A DNA stretch of 10,523 nt from Comamonadaceae bacterium (lineage in GTDB: Bacteria; Pseudomonadota; Gammaproteobacteria; Burkholderiales; Burkholderiaceae_C): contig CANKNK010000031.1 in the NCBI GenBank assembly GCA_947483455.1, positions 1 through 10,523 on the forward strand, read 5' to 3'. The position numbers were made by a program, and so were the translations under genes. The notes beneath the pieces were generated by a model that was given only the letters and a program-made list of their open reading frames with translations, ran no database searches and was not told the DNA's origin. Shown piece after piece: positions 1-7,781 of the stretch; position 1 is the stretch's first letter; every line of letters begins with the position of its first letter.

Positions 1-1211
1 CAAAGGGTGTTCAGGCCGCGCAACAAGTCGTCCTGCATATCACCTACATGTTCCAAGCCAACGGCGACGCGGATCAAACCCTGGCCGATGCCGGCGGCCT
101 GGCGTTGGGCTTCAGACAATTTGCCATGCGAAGTGCTGGCCGGGTGGGTCAATAAGGTTTTGGTGTCGCCCAGGTTGGTACACAGCGAGAGTACGCGCAA
201 ACTGTCCAGCACATGAAAAGCGTGGCTGCGCGACTGTTCCGGGCTGGCGGCCTTGAGGTCGAAGGACACCACCGCGCCACCCAAATTAGACATCTGCCGC
301 ATGGCCAGGGCATGTTGCGGGTGGCTGGGCAAGCCTGGGTAATACACGCGCTCTACCAAAGGCTGTTGCTCTAACCACTGCGCCAGCGTATGGGCGCGGG
401 CGCTCTGGGCGCGCATACGGATGTCCAAAGTTTCCAGCCCCTTGAGCACGACCCAGGCATTAAAGGGCGAGAGCACCATGCCACTGTTTTTCATTACGGG
501 TAAGAATTTGCCGTTGATCAGTGCATCGCTAGCGCATAGCGCTCCCGCCATGACACGTCCTTGGCCATCCAAATATTTGGTGCCCGAGTGCATCACGATG
601 TCCGAACCCATCTCCATTGGGCGCTGCAATACCGGTGTGGCAAAGCAGTTGTCCACCGCCAGCAAAGCACCGGCATTGTGGGCCAAGTCCGCCAGGGCTT
701 GTATGTCGCAGACCTCGGTCAAGGGGTTGGTCGGGGTTTCTGCAAACAACAACTTGGTGTTGGGGCGGATGGCTGCTTTCCAGGCCGCGAGGTCGGTTTG
801 CGACACCACGGTGGACTCCACGCCGAAACGGGCAAACTCCGAACCGATCAGCTTGATAGTTGAGCCGAACATGGACTGGGAATACAAGACATGGTCGCCA
901 GCCTTGAGCAGGCTAAAGAGCATCAGCATCACCGCCGACATGCCAGACGAGGTGGCCAGGGCCGCCTCGCTGCCTTCCATGGCGGCCAGGCGCATTTCAA
1001 AACTGCTGACCGTGGGGTTGCCCGAACGCCCATAGGTATAGCCCTCGTCTTCGCCACCAAAGCGGCGCGCCGACACCTCGGCCGAGGGCTGGACGTAGCC
1101 GCTGGTCAGGTACAGCGCTTCGGAGTTTTCGCCGTACTGGCTGGGCTCCATGGCCACGCGCTGGGCCAAGGTGTCAGGATGCAGTCCGGGGGGTAGTGGA
1201 TGGCTTGGCAT
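1..1211 (-). CDS. metZ: O-succinylhomoserine sulfhydrylase (MetZ), 3' end at window edge
   Basis: PLP-dependent enzyme of the Cys/Met-metabolism family. It makes homocysteine directly from O-succinylhomoserine and sulfide, bypassing cystathionine. Reading from the ATG at 1211, the frame stays open for 403 codons to the window edge. Tyr60 and Arg62 (YGRSGNP) match the family's PLP-phosphate contacts given by the neighbouring subunit. The PLP Schiff-base lysine is Lys212 in HSGTKYLDGQ. The SSGMSAV stretch and the aspartate in the VDNCFATP stretch are also typical. Family length is about 390-405 residues, and the last two visible bases of the next codon are TG, so the stop probably lies right at the edge. 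No convincing Shine-Dalgarno precedes the ATG. It is the last gene of the folC-purF operon, 31 bp after purF. MetZ is preferred over MetB or MetY because of the purF neighbourhood and overall sequence, but substrate choice (succinyl, acetyl or cystathionine route) cannot be proven by eye. Confidence 0.9.
   Translation of the reverse strand, partial: MPSHPLPPGLHPDTLAQRVAMEPSQYGENSEALYLTSGYVQPSAEVSARRFGGEDEGYTYGRSGNPTVSSFEMRLAAMEGSEAALATSSGMSAVMLMLFSLLKAGDHVLYSQSMFGSTIKLIGSEFARFGVESTVVSQTDLAAWKAAIRPNTKLLFAETPTNPLTEVCDIQALADLAHNAGALLAVDNCFATPVLQRPMEMGSDIVMHSGTKYLDGQGRVMAGALCASDALINGKFLPVMKNSGMVLSPFNAWVVLKGLETLDIRMRAQSARAHTLAQWLEQQPLVERVYYPGLPSHPQHALAMRQMSNLGGAVVSFDLKAASPEQSRSHAFHVLDSLRVLSLCTNLGDTKTLLTHPASTSHGKLSEAQRQAAGIGQGLIRVAVGLEHVGDMQDDLLRGLNTL
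527..534. repeat. CGCTAGCG octamer, copy 1 (in metZ)
   Basis: Eight-base perfect palindrome inside metZ, encoding part of an Ala-Ser codon pair on the minus strand. Other copies are at 3066, 6107 and 9484. Confidence 0.5.
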
Positions 1212-1242
1212 GGGATGTTGAATAGTTAAACCGCGGGGTTGA

Positions 1243-2739
1243 CTAAACCGGATTGGGCAAGGCCAGGCGCGAGCTGTCTTGCTCGTCTTCCTGACTACTG
1301 ACACGCGCCGCACTCAGGCGCGCAATATCGGCAACACCCACATCGCCGGTGACATACACACCATCAAAACACGATGCATCAAAACCTTTGATGGCGGTGT
1401 TGAGCGAACCGATAGCAGTTTTCATGGCATCGACGTCCTGGTATATCAGCGCATCGCAACCGATGATGGCGCGCACTTCTTCCACCGAACGGTTGTAGGC
1501 CACCAGTTCCGAGCTGGTAGGCATATCTATGCCATACACATTGGGAAAACGCACCGGCGGCGCGGCGCTGGCCAGATAGACTTTTCGCGCACCGGCATCA
1601 CGCGCCATTTGCACAATCTCTTGGCTGGTGGTGCCGCGCACAATCGAGTCGTCCACCAAGAGCACATTACGCCCTTTGAATTCGCTGGCAATCGCATTGA
1701 GCTTTTGCCGCACCGATTTTTTGCGCACTGCCTGTCCGGGCATGATGAAGGTTCGGCCCACGTAGCGATTTTTGACAAAGCCTTCGCGGTAAGGCAAGCC
1801 CAGTAATTGCGCCAGTTGCGCGGCGCTGGGGCGGCTCGATTCCGGGATGGGAATAACCACGTCAATTTCGTTAGGCGGCACAGTGGATACCACGCGCTTG
1901 GCCAGGGTTTGCCCCAAATTAAGTCGCGCCTGGTACACCGAAATGCCGTCCATCACGGAGTCAGGTCGGGCCAGGTACACAAACTCAAAAATGCAGGGGT
2001 TGAGCACGGGCGCATCCGCACATTGCTGCGCCATCATCTTGCCTTGCAAGTCGATAAACACCGCTTCGCCAGGGGCCACATCGCGCTCGAACTGGTGCAG
2101 GGTGCCTTCCAAGGCCACCGACTCGCTGGCCAGCACAATTTGGTCCGGGCCGCGCCCAATGCACAAGGGACGGATACCAAAGGGGTCGCGAAAGGCCAGC
2201 AGGCCATGTCCGGCGATCAAGGCGATGACGGCATATGAACCTTTGATACGCCGATGCACCTTGCGTACTGCTTCAAACAGATGGGCGGGTTGCAAGGGCA
2301 TGCCGCGGGTGGTGCGCTCGATTTCATGGGCTAACACATTGAGCAAGACTTCAGAGTCGCTCTCGGTGTTGATGTGCCGGTGGTCCACGGTAAACAACTC
2401 GTGCTTGAGGGCTTGCGCATTGGTCAGGTTGCCGTTGTGCACCAGCACAATGCCAAAGGGCGCGTTGACGTAAAAGGGCTGCGCCTCTTCCTCGCTAAAG
2501 GCATTGCCGGCCGTTGGATAACGCACTTGGCCCAGACCGCAGTTACCCGGAAGTGCGCGCATATTGCGGGTACGGAAAATGTCTTTGACCATACCCTTGG
2601 CCTTGTGCATGAAAAACTTGTTTTCCTGCTGCGTCACAATGCCTGCCGCATCCTGGCCGCGGTGCTGCAACAGTAGCAAAGCATCGTAAATGAGCTGATT
2701 GACTGGTGCGTTACTGACAATGCCTACGATTCCACACAT
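1243..2739 (-). CDS. purF: Amidophosphoribosyltransferase (PurF)
   Basis: Catalyses the first committed step of de novo purine synthesis: PRPP + glutamine to 5-phosphoribosylamine. It is cytoplasmic and 498 residues long (E. coli 505). The N-terminal class II (Ntn) glutamine amidotransferase domain starts MCGIVGIV; Cys2 becomes the N-terminal nucleophile once Met is removed. The C-terminal phosphoribosyltransferase domain has the PRPP loop VLLVDDSIVRGTTS with Asp363-Asp364. The open frame extends upstream to a GTG at 2754 that directly abuts the cvpA stop. I chose the ATG at 2739 because the catalytic Cys must be second and because no Shine-Dalgarno precedes the GTG. Translation is probably coupled to cvpA, whose stop is only 15 bp upstream. 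No cysteine-rich Fe-S ligand set like that of the Bacillus enzyme is evident. The gene order cvpA-purF-metZ supports the call. Confidence 0.97.
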   Translation of the reverse strand: MCGIVGIVSNAPVNQLIYDALLLLQHRGQDAAGIVTQQENKFFMHKAKGMVKDIFRTRNMRALPGNCGLGQVRYPTAGNAFSEEEAQPFYVNAPFGIVLVHNGNLTNAQALKHELFTVDHRHINTESDSEVLLNVLAHEIERTTRGMPLQPAHLFEAVRKVHRRIKGSYAVIALIAGHGLLAFRDPFGIRPLCIGRGPDQIVLASESVALEGTLHQFERDVAPGEAVFIDLQGKMMAQQCADAPVLNPCIFEFVYLARPDSVMDGISVYQARLNLGQTLAKRVVSTVPPNEIDVVIPIPESSRPSAAQLAQLLGLPYREGFVKNRYVGRTFIMPGQAVRKKSVRQKLNAIASEFKGRNVLLVDDSIVRGTTSQEIVQMARDAGARKVYLASAAPPVRFPNVYGIDMPTSSELVAYNRSVEEVRAIIGCDALIYQDVDAMKTAIGSLNTAIKGFDASCFDGVYVTGDVGVADIARLSAARVSSQEDEQDSSRLALPNPV

Positions 2740-2754
2740 GCTAAGTTCGCTCAC

Positions 2755-3240
2755 TCAAGGTAAATAGGGGCCTAAGGCCATGGGCAACCAAGGTTTGAGT
2801 CCGGCGAGCACCGATTGTGCAATGCGCGGACTATAGGCCTGCAGCCACCAATCACTTTGGGCCAACGGTGTCAAACGCAATACCAGCGCTGCCGACAGCA
2901 ACACGGCCATCGCCCGCAAGCTTCCAAAGGCCAAGCCCAAAAACCGGTCTGCTAAGCCCATGCCACTGACATAGACTACTTTTTTGGTCAAAAACACCAG
3001 GAAACTGCCGGCCAGCAGGCAAAGCATAAAGGCGAGAAAAAATCCAAACCCATAGCGCACCATGTCGCTAGCGCCACGGGTCGGCAGCCATGGCGCAATC
3101 GATGGCGCGGCCCACTGGGCCAACACAAAGGCCAGCACCCAATTCAGCAAGGAGAGCACCTCATAAACTAATCCACGCCAGGCGCCTATGGAAAGTGACA
3201 AGGCCAGCACGGCCAAGCAAATCCAGTCGAGATCGGCCAT
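2755..3240 (-). CDS. cvpA: CvpA family inner-membrane protein
   Basis: Small integral membrane protein of 161 residues (E. coli CvpA 162). In E. coli it was named for a requirement in colicin V production; the molecular function is not settled, and envelope roles have been proposed. Four hydrophobic segments are visible at about residues 4-22, 29-48, 63-84 and 103-124, with a Gly/Leu/Phe-rich stretch (GMGLADRFLGLAFG) before the fourth that is characteristic of the family. A GGACGGG stretch just before the ATG at 3240 can serve as ribosome binding site. It starts 12 bp after the SPOR gene, and its TGA directly abuts the GTG codon ahead of purF, so the genes are surely cotranscribed. The family call rests on the topology, these motifs and its place directly before purF. 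Confidence 0.93.
   Translation of the reverse strand: MADLDWICLAVLALSLSIGAWRGLVYEVLSLLNWVLAFVLAQWAAPSIAPWLPTRGASDMVRYGFGFFLAFMLCLLAGSFLVFLTKKVVYVSGMGLADRFLGLAFGSLRAMAVLLSAALVLRLTPLAQSDWWLQAYSPRIAQSVLAGLKPWLPMALGPYLP
3066..3073. repeat. CGCTAGCG octamer, copy 2 (in cvpA)
   Basis: Same octamer inside cvpA, extended by one base to CTAGCGC on its right side. Confidence 0.5.
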
Positions 3241-3252
3241 AGCCCGTCCGCA

Positions 3253-4050
3253 CTAAAGCGTTAACACCGCGGCGGCAAGGCCCAAGGACTTGATCTTTTC
3301 TGCGGCTTTATCCGCCTCGGCCTTATTGGCAATGGGGCCAACACGAACCCGCGTACGCTTGCCGTCGTTGTTATTGATGATCTGGGTGTAAGTTTTGAAA
3401 CCAGCTTTCTCAAGCGTTTGGCGCGCCTCGCGCGCTTTTTGCGCTTCGGCAAACGCACCCACTTGCACCACATAGCGCGCCCCCGGCGCAGACGCCGCAG
3501 GTGCAGGCTCCTTGCCATCTAGCAAGGTTTGGGCTTTAGACGCCTCGGCCGGGGATTTGGGTTCAAGCACCTTGGTGTCCGACTTAGGAACGGCCTTGGC
3601 CTCGGTCTTGCCTGTGGCCAGGGTATCGGGCTTTGTATCTGCTATCGCGGGTGTCGGCGCAGTGGCTTTAGCGGGCTGCGCCTTTTCAGGGGTCACCGTA
3701 GCAGCCGACGGTCCGGCCTTTTCAACTGGGGCGGGGTAAACCATAGTTTCCTTCTCCGCTGGCTCAGCCTTGGGTAAGGGCGCCTCCGCTTGGGAAGCGA
3801 CTACTGCCTTCGGAGTAGCGGCCAAAGGGGCGACTTTGTTTTTATCAGGAATGTTGATGGCAATGTCTACGTCAATCGGACGCGGCTGACTGTCAAACAG
3901 CAAAGGGAAACCCACCACGCCGATAAGCACCAGGGCCGCCGCACCTATCAAACGGTGGCGGGCCCGTTTGCGCATGGCTTCCAAGCTTTCCGCGGCCGGT
4001 GGAGGGGCTGAAGGCTCGGCACCGTCTTTGCGAAACTTGAAAAATGCCAT
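3253..4050 (-). CDS. SPOR-domain membrane protein (DedD-like)
   Basis: A 265-residue bitopic membrane protein. The order is a short charged cytoplasmic N-terminus, one transmembrane helix at about residues 34-52 (IGAAALVLIGVVGFPLLF), a long Ala/Pro/Lys-rich and probably disordered periplasmic linker at about 60-190, and a C-terminal SPOR domain at about 191-265. The SPOR domain shows the typical start YVVQVGAF and the RTRVRVGP strand. SPOR domains bind peptidoglycan stripped of stem peptides and usually localise to the division septum; E. coli DedD, encoded at the equivalent place before cvpA, is a division protein. The linker is low-complexity, so its length should be expected to vary between relatives. 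It lies 11 bp after folC and 12 bp before cvpA. The start at 4050 has only a weak ribosome binding site. I leave the symbol empty because orthology to dedD is positional, not proven. Confidence 0.9.
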   Translation of the reverse strand: MAFFKFRKDGAEPSAPPPAAESLEAMRKRARHRLIGAAALVLIGVVGFPLLFDSQPRPIDVDIAINIPDKNKVAPLAATPKAVVASQAEAPLPKAEPAEKETMVYPAPVEKAGPSAATVTPEKAQPAKATAPTPAIADTKPDTLATGKTEAKAVPKSDTKVLEPKSPAEASKAQTLLDGKEPAPAASAPGARYVVQVGAFAEAQKAREARQTLEKAGFKTYTQIINNNDGKRTRVRVGPIANKAEADKAAEKIKSLGLAAAVLTL

Positions 4051-4061
4051 GGCGTGATTTT

Positions 4062-5366
4062 TTAGGAAGATGCGAGGTGGGCTCCGGAAAGCCGGGGAAG
4101 CCCTTGCTGGAGTACTCCGCCTACGGTGTAGAACGATCCAAACACCAAGATTCTATCAGCGGGGTCCGCGCAGCCAATAGCCTCTTGCAAGGCCGATTGC
4201 GGGCTGGCAAAGGCCCTGGCACTCACCTCTTTACGCACATTGTGGGCCTGCCAGCGCTGCAGCAAATCTGCGCCCGAAGCGGCGCGCGGGGTAGGTAAAT
4301 CGGTGAAGTACCAGCACTCGACCAGCGGGTTCATACGCGCCAGCATGGGCGCCAAGTCTTTGTCCGCCATCGCACCGAATACCGCATGGGTGCGCGGGAA
4401 AAATCCCATCGCATCCAAATTGGCCGCCAGCGCCGCCACCGAATGCGGGTTATGCGCCACATCTAGCACGAGGCTCGGCTTGCCTGGAATAATTTGAAAG
4501 CGCCCACTAAATTCCACCATGGCCAGCCCATTGCGGATGGCCTGCGCCGTGACCGGGAGTTTGTCCCGCAAAGCCGTTAAAGCTGCCAGCACGCCTGCTG
4601 CATTGACCAGCTGGTTTGCACCGCGCAACGCGGGATAAGCCAAGCCGCTGTAACGCCGCCCCCTTCCCGCCCATTCCCATTGCTGCGGGTCGCCCCGGGT
4701 GTTGAAGTCCCGCCCCACACGCCACAAGTCGGCACCAATTTCCACAGCATGGTCCAGCACACTGTGCGGCGGCATCGGGTCGCTCACTACCACGGGTCGG
4801 CCGGTGCGCATGACACCTGCCTTCTCGCGCCCAATAGTTTCCCGATCCGTGCCCAAAAACTCCATGTGGTCCAAGTCGATACTGGTGATCACTGCGCAAT
4901 CGGCATCGATGATGTTCACCGCGTCCAAGCGCCCGCCCATGCCCACCTCTAGAATCGCCACATCCAGGGGCTGCGACCGCATCACATCCAGGATGGCCAG
5001 GGTAGAAAACTCAAAATAGGTTAGGGATACAGGCGCTGGGCCTGCCGTGCGCGCAGCCTCCACGCGGGCAAACCCTTGCGTCAAAGCATCGGCTGCTACG
5101 TTCTGCCCTTGCAGGCGCAGACGCTCTTCGAAATGCACCAAATGCGGCGAGGAATACACTGCGGTGCGGTAACCCGCCTGCATCAGAATGGACTCCAGCA
5201 TGGCGCAGGTAGAGCCTTTGCCATTGGTACCGGCGACGGTAATTACGGTGCAGGGTAGCTGTAAATCCATGCGCTGCGCCACCTGGCGCACCCGCTCCAA
5301 GCCCATGTCGATGTTGGTAGGGTGCAGCTGCTCGCAATAGGCCAGCCATTCCGGTAAATTTTTCAT
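4062..5366 (-). CDS. folC: Bifunctional folylpolyglutamate / dihydrofolate synthase (FolC)
   Basis: ATP-dependent Mur-ligase-type enzyme. It adds glutamate to dihydropteroate (giving dihydrofolate) and further gamma-glutamates to reduced folates in the cytoplasm. It is 434 residues, within the usual 420-440. The N-terminal HPTNIDMGLERV motif is typical of FolC and associated with pterin binding. The P-loop GTNGKGST is at residues 46-53. SIDLDHMEFLG and the later SGRFQ and DVAHNPHS motifs match the Mur-ligase core and C-terminal domain. The frame is open further upstream, to 5597, but that stretch overlaps the divergent ArsC-family gene and does not look like FolC. The ATG at 5366 gives the standard MKNLPEWLAYCEQLHP start, although its Shine-Dalgarno is weak. 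It is the first visible gene of the operon with the SPOR gene, cvpA, purF and metZ. The commonly adjacent accD is not found upstream. Confidence 0.95.
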   Translation of the reverse strand: MKNLPEWLAYCEQLHPTNIDMGLERVRQVAQRMDLQLPCTVITVAGTNGKGSTCAMLESILMQAGYRTAVYSSPHLVHFEERLRLQGQNVAADALTQGFARVEAARTAGPAPVSLTYFEFSTLAILDVMRSQPLDVAILEVGMGGRLDAVNIIDADCAVITSIDLDHMEFLGTDRETIGREKAGVMRTGRPVVVSDPMPPHSVLDHAVEIGADLWRVGRDFNTRGDPQQWEWAGRGRRYSGLAYPALRGANQLVNAAGVLAALTALRDKLPVTAQAIRNGLAMVEFSGRFQIIPGKPSLVLDVAHNPHSVAALAANLDAMGFFPRTHAVFGAMADKDLAPMLARMNPLVECWYFTDLPTPRAASGADLLQRWQAHNVRKEVSARAFASPQSALQEAIGCADPADRILVFGSFYTVGGVLQQGLPRLSGAHLASS

Positions 5367-5432
5367 AGGGATGGGATTGTCGCGCAGACCGGTGCCTAGC
5401 CTGGGTCGCTGGCCCATGGCATCATCGCGGCC

Positions 5433-5807
5433 ATGAAAAACACCGCCCCCACCCCGGCCATCACACTGTTTGGCATCCCCCACTGCGACACCGTAAAAAA
5501 AGCCCGCCTTTGGATGCAGGATCAGGGCCTGGCTTATCACTTTCATGATTTCAAAAAGGACGGCGTGCCGTCCAAGGCCCTTGCCGACTGGATGCAAGCG
5601 CTAGGTTGGGAAACCCTGCTCAATCGCAAAGGGACGACCTGGCGCAAGCTGGATCCAGCGCTGCAAAATAGCGTGGGCGACGCGGCCAGCGCGGCTGCGC
5701 TGATGCAGGCCCACTGCAGCGTCATTAAACGGCCCCTCGTGCAGTGGCCCGATGGCCGCATCACCGTGGGCTTTGTGCCCCAGACCTTTTTGGACCTGCT
5801 GCCTTAA
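5433..5807 (+). CDS. ArsC-family reductase, YffB/Spx-like
   Basis: A 124-residue protein with a thioredoxin-like fold, related to glutaredoxin-dependent arsenate reductase ArsC and to Spx/YffB (E. coli YffB about 118 residues). The N-terminal motif ITLFGIPHCDTVKKAR places the active-site cysteine at residue 18. NRKGTTWRKL (Arg65) and IKRPL (Arg100) supply the two conserved arginines of the family. There is no ars operon nearby and the sequence is closer to YffB than to true ArsC, so detoxification of arsenate should not be assumed; the physiological substrate of YffB-like proteins is unknown. An unusual Cys95 occupies the place where relatives commonly have Pro in a P-S-x-I-K-R-P stretch. It diverges from folC across 66 bp. 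No clear Shine-Dalgarno precedes the ATG; another ATG at 5416 is out of frame. Confidence 0.9.
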   Translation: MKNTAPTPAITLFGIPHCDTVKKARLWMQDQGLAYHFHDFKKDGVPSKALADWMQALGWETLLNRKGTTWRKLDPALQNSVGDAASAAALMQAHCSVIKRPLVQWPDGRITVGFVPQTFLDLLP

Positions 5808-5900
5808 AATCACAGGCATCGCGGGCGGTCCGCTTGTCCTGATGAACCGCCCATTCCCCAGCCGCACCGGGCATCTACCGGCCCCTACCCAGCCATAGCC
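5808..5900 (+). other. Gap between ArsC-family gene and ppnP, with one weak hairpin
   Basis: This 93-bp gap holds an inverted repeat, GGGCGGT at 5823-5829 and ACCGCCC at 5846-5852, separated by a 16-nt loop. There is no T-run after it, so it is not a standard intrinsic terminator; it may be a weak transcript end or chance. A TAAAAT hexamer at 5805-5810 resembles a -10 box but has no matching -35. The bases before the ppnP ATG are pyrimidine-rich, with no visible ribosome binding site. Confidence 0.3.
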
Positions 5901-6218
5901 ATGAGCACCACCCACCTCCAAAGCGCCAGCGTTAGCACCCAAGCCAGCGTGTATTTCGACGGCAAATGCGTCAGCCACAGCCTCACCATGGCCGATGGCA
6001 GCAAAAAATCGGTTGGCGTGGTGCTGGCCGCTGAACTCACTTTTGGCACCGCTGCGCCAGAAGTCATGGAATGCGTGGCCGGAGGTTGTGAATACTTGCT
6101 CCAAGGCGCTAGCGCATGGGCCAGCTGCCAGCCCGGCCAAAGCTTCAGCGTGCCCGGGCAAAGCAGTTTTCAAATTCGCGTAGCCGATGCCTTCCACTAC
6201 ATTTGCCATTACGGCTAA
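5901..6218 (+). CDS. ppnP: Pyrimidine/purine nucleoside phosphorylase (PpnP, DUF1255)
   Basis: Small cupin-fold cytoplasmic enzyme (E. coli PpnP, formerly YaiE). It splits diverse nucleosides with phosphate into base and ribose-1-phosphate. The product is 105 residues against 94 in E. coli; the extra residues are a short Ser/Thr-rich N-terminal extension. The family pattern is clear: YFDGKC near residue 14, KSVGVVLAAELTFGTAAPEVM at about 34-54 (E. coli has a similar ASVGVM...YTFSTAEPEEM run), then the cupin strands with PGQSFSVPGQSSFQIRV and the terminal FHYICHYG. It sits alone between the ArsC-family gene and argG with gaps of 93 and 115 bp. The link to purF in the window is only thematic (nucleotide metabolism). 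No good Shine-Dalgarno decides the start; the ATG at 5901 fits the family length best. Confidence 0.93.
   Translation: MSTTHLQSASVSTQASVYFDGKCVSHSLTMADGSKKSVGVVLAAELTFGTAAPEVMECVAGGCEYLLQGASAWASCQPGQSFSVPGQSSFQIRVADAFHYICHYG
6106..6115. repeat. GCGCTAGCGC decamer containing octamer copy 3 (in ppnP)
   Basis: The longest member: a perfect 10-bp palindrome inside ppnP, in frame as Gly-Ala-Ser-Ala. Confidence 0.5.
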
Positions 6219-6273
6219 ACCCCGGCATTGCGCCCTGGCTGCAGGCCTCAGGCACGAATCCATAACGCGGTAA

Positions 6274-7670
<1,397 letters not shown>

Positions 7671-7691
7671 GGGACGGCTTGCTAAACTAAT

Positions 7692-7719
7692 TTGACATAG
7701 TTGTTTGCAGAGCCACAAC
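7692..7719 (+). promoter_or_regulatory. Candidate sigma-70 promoter for the hybrid kinase gene
   Basis: TTGACA at 7692-7697 is a perfect -35 hexamer in the argG-kinase gap. The best -10 at a usable distance is CACAAC at 7714-7719 (16-bp spacer), which matches only three of six consensus bases. The promoter is therefore plausible but weak, or dependent on an activator. A transcript from here would include the leader ORF that starts at 7743. Confidence 0.3.
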
Positions 7720-7742
7720 GGTCTTTGACGGAGATTCGCGAC

Positions 7743-7781
7743 ATGGCAGGTATCCGGGAGCATGGGGTTCATGACTGCTAA
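7743..7781 (+). CDS. Possible 12-codon leader ORF overlapping the kinase start
   Basis: ATG at 7743 opens a short frame encoding MAGIREHGVHDC, ending at TAA 7779-7781. It is preceded by GGAG at 7730-7733 with a 9-nt spacing, a better ribosome binding site than the kinase itself has. Both candidate kinase ATGs (7762 and 7771) lie inside it in another frame, so its translation could couple to or limit kinase translation. No amino-acid attenuation run is present. It could equally be chance: 13-codon frames are common. Confidence 0.25.
   Translation: MAGIREHGVHDC

Noticed and set aside
421..1035. 204-codon open frame on the plus strand
   Set aside because: It lies antisense to metZ, whose protein has clear family motifs. 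The plus-strand product resembles nothing and is a GC-bias shadow.
1221..1245. Possible hairpin between purF and metZ (AACC-GCGG-GGTT)
   Set aside because: The stem is only four pairs, with no T-run, and a terminator there would cut off metZ in a conserved operon.
1847..2473. 208-codon plus-strand open frame
   Set aside because: Antisense to purF and without recognisable domains or a ribosome binding site.
5367..5597. 77-residue N-terminal extension of FolC
   Set aside because: It overlaps the start of the divergent reductase gene, and FolC proteins begin near the MKNLPEWL motif; the extension is only an open frame.
5433..5807. Arsenic-resistance function for the ArsC-family gene
   Set aside because: No arsR, arsB or acr3 nearby, and the motifs fit the YffB/Spx-like branch rather than true arsenate reductase.
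5782..5810. Promoter for ppnP built on TAAAAT at 5805
   Set aside because: No -35 element at 15-19 bp upstream; the closest TTGGAC is far too near.
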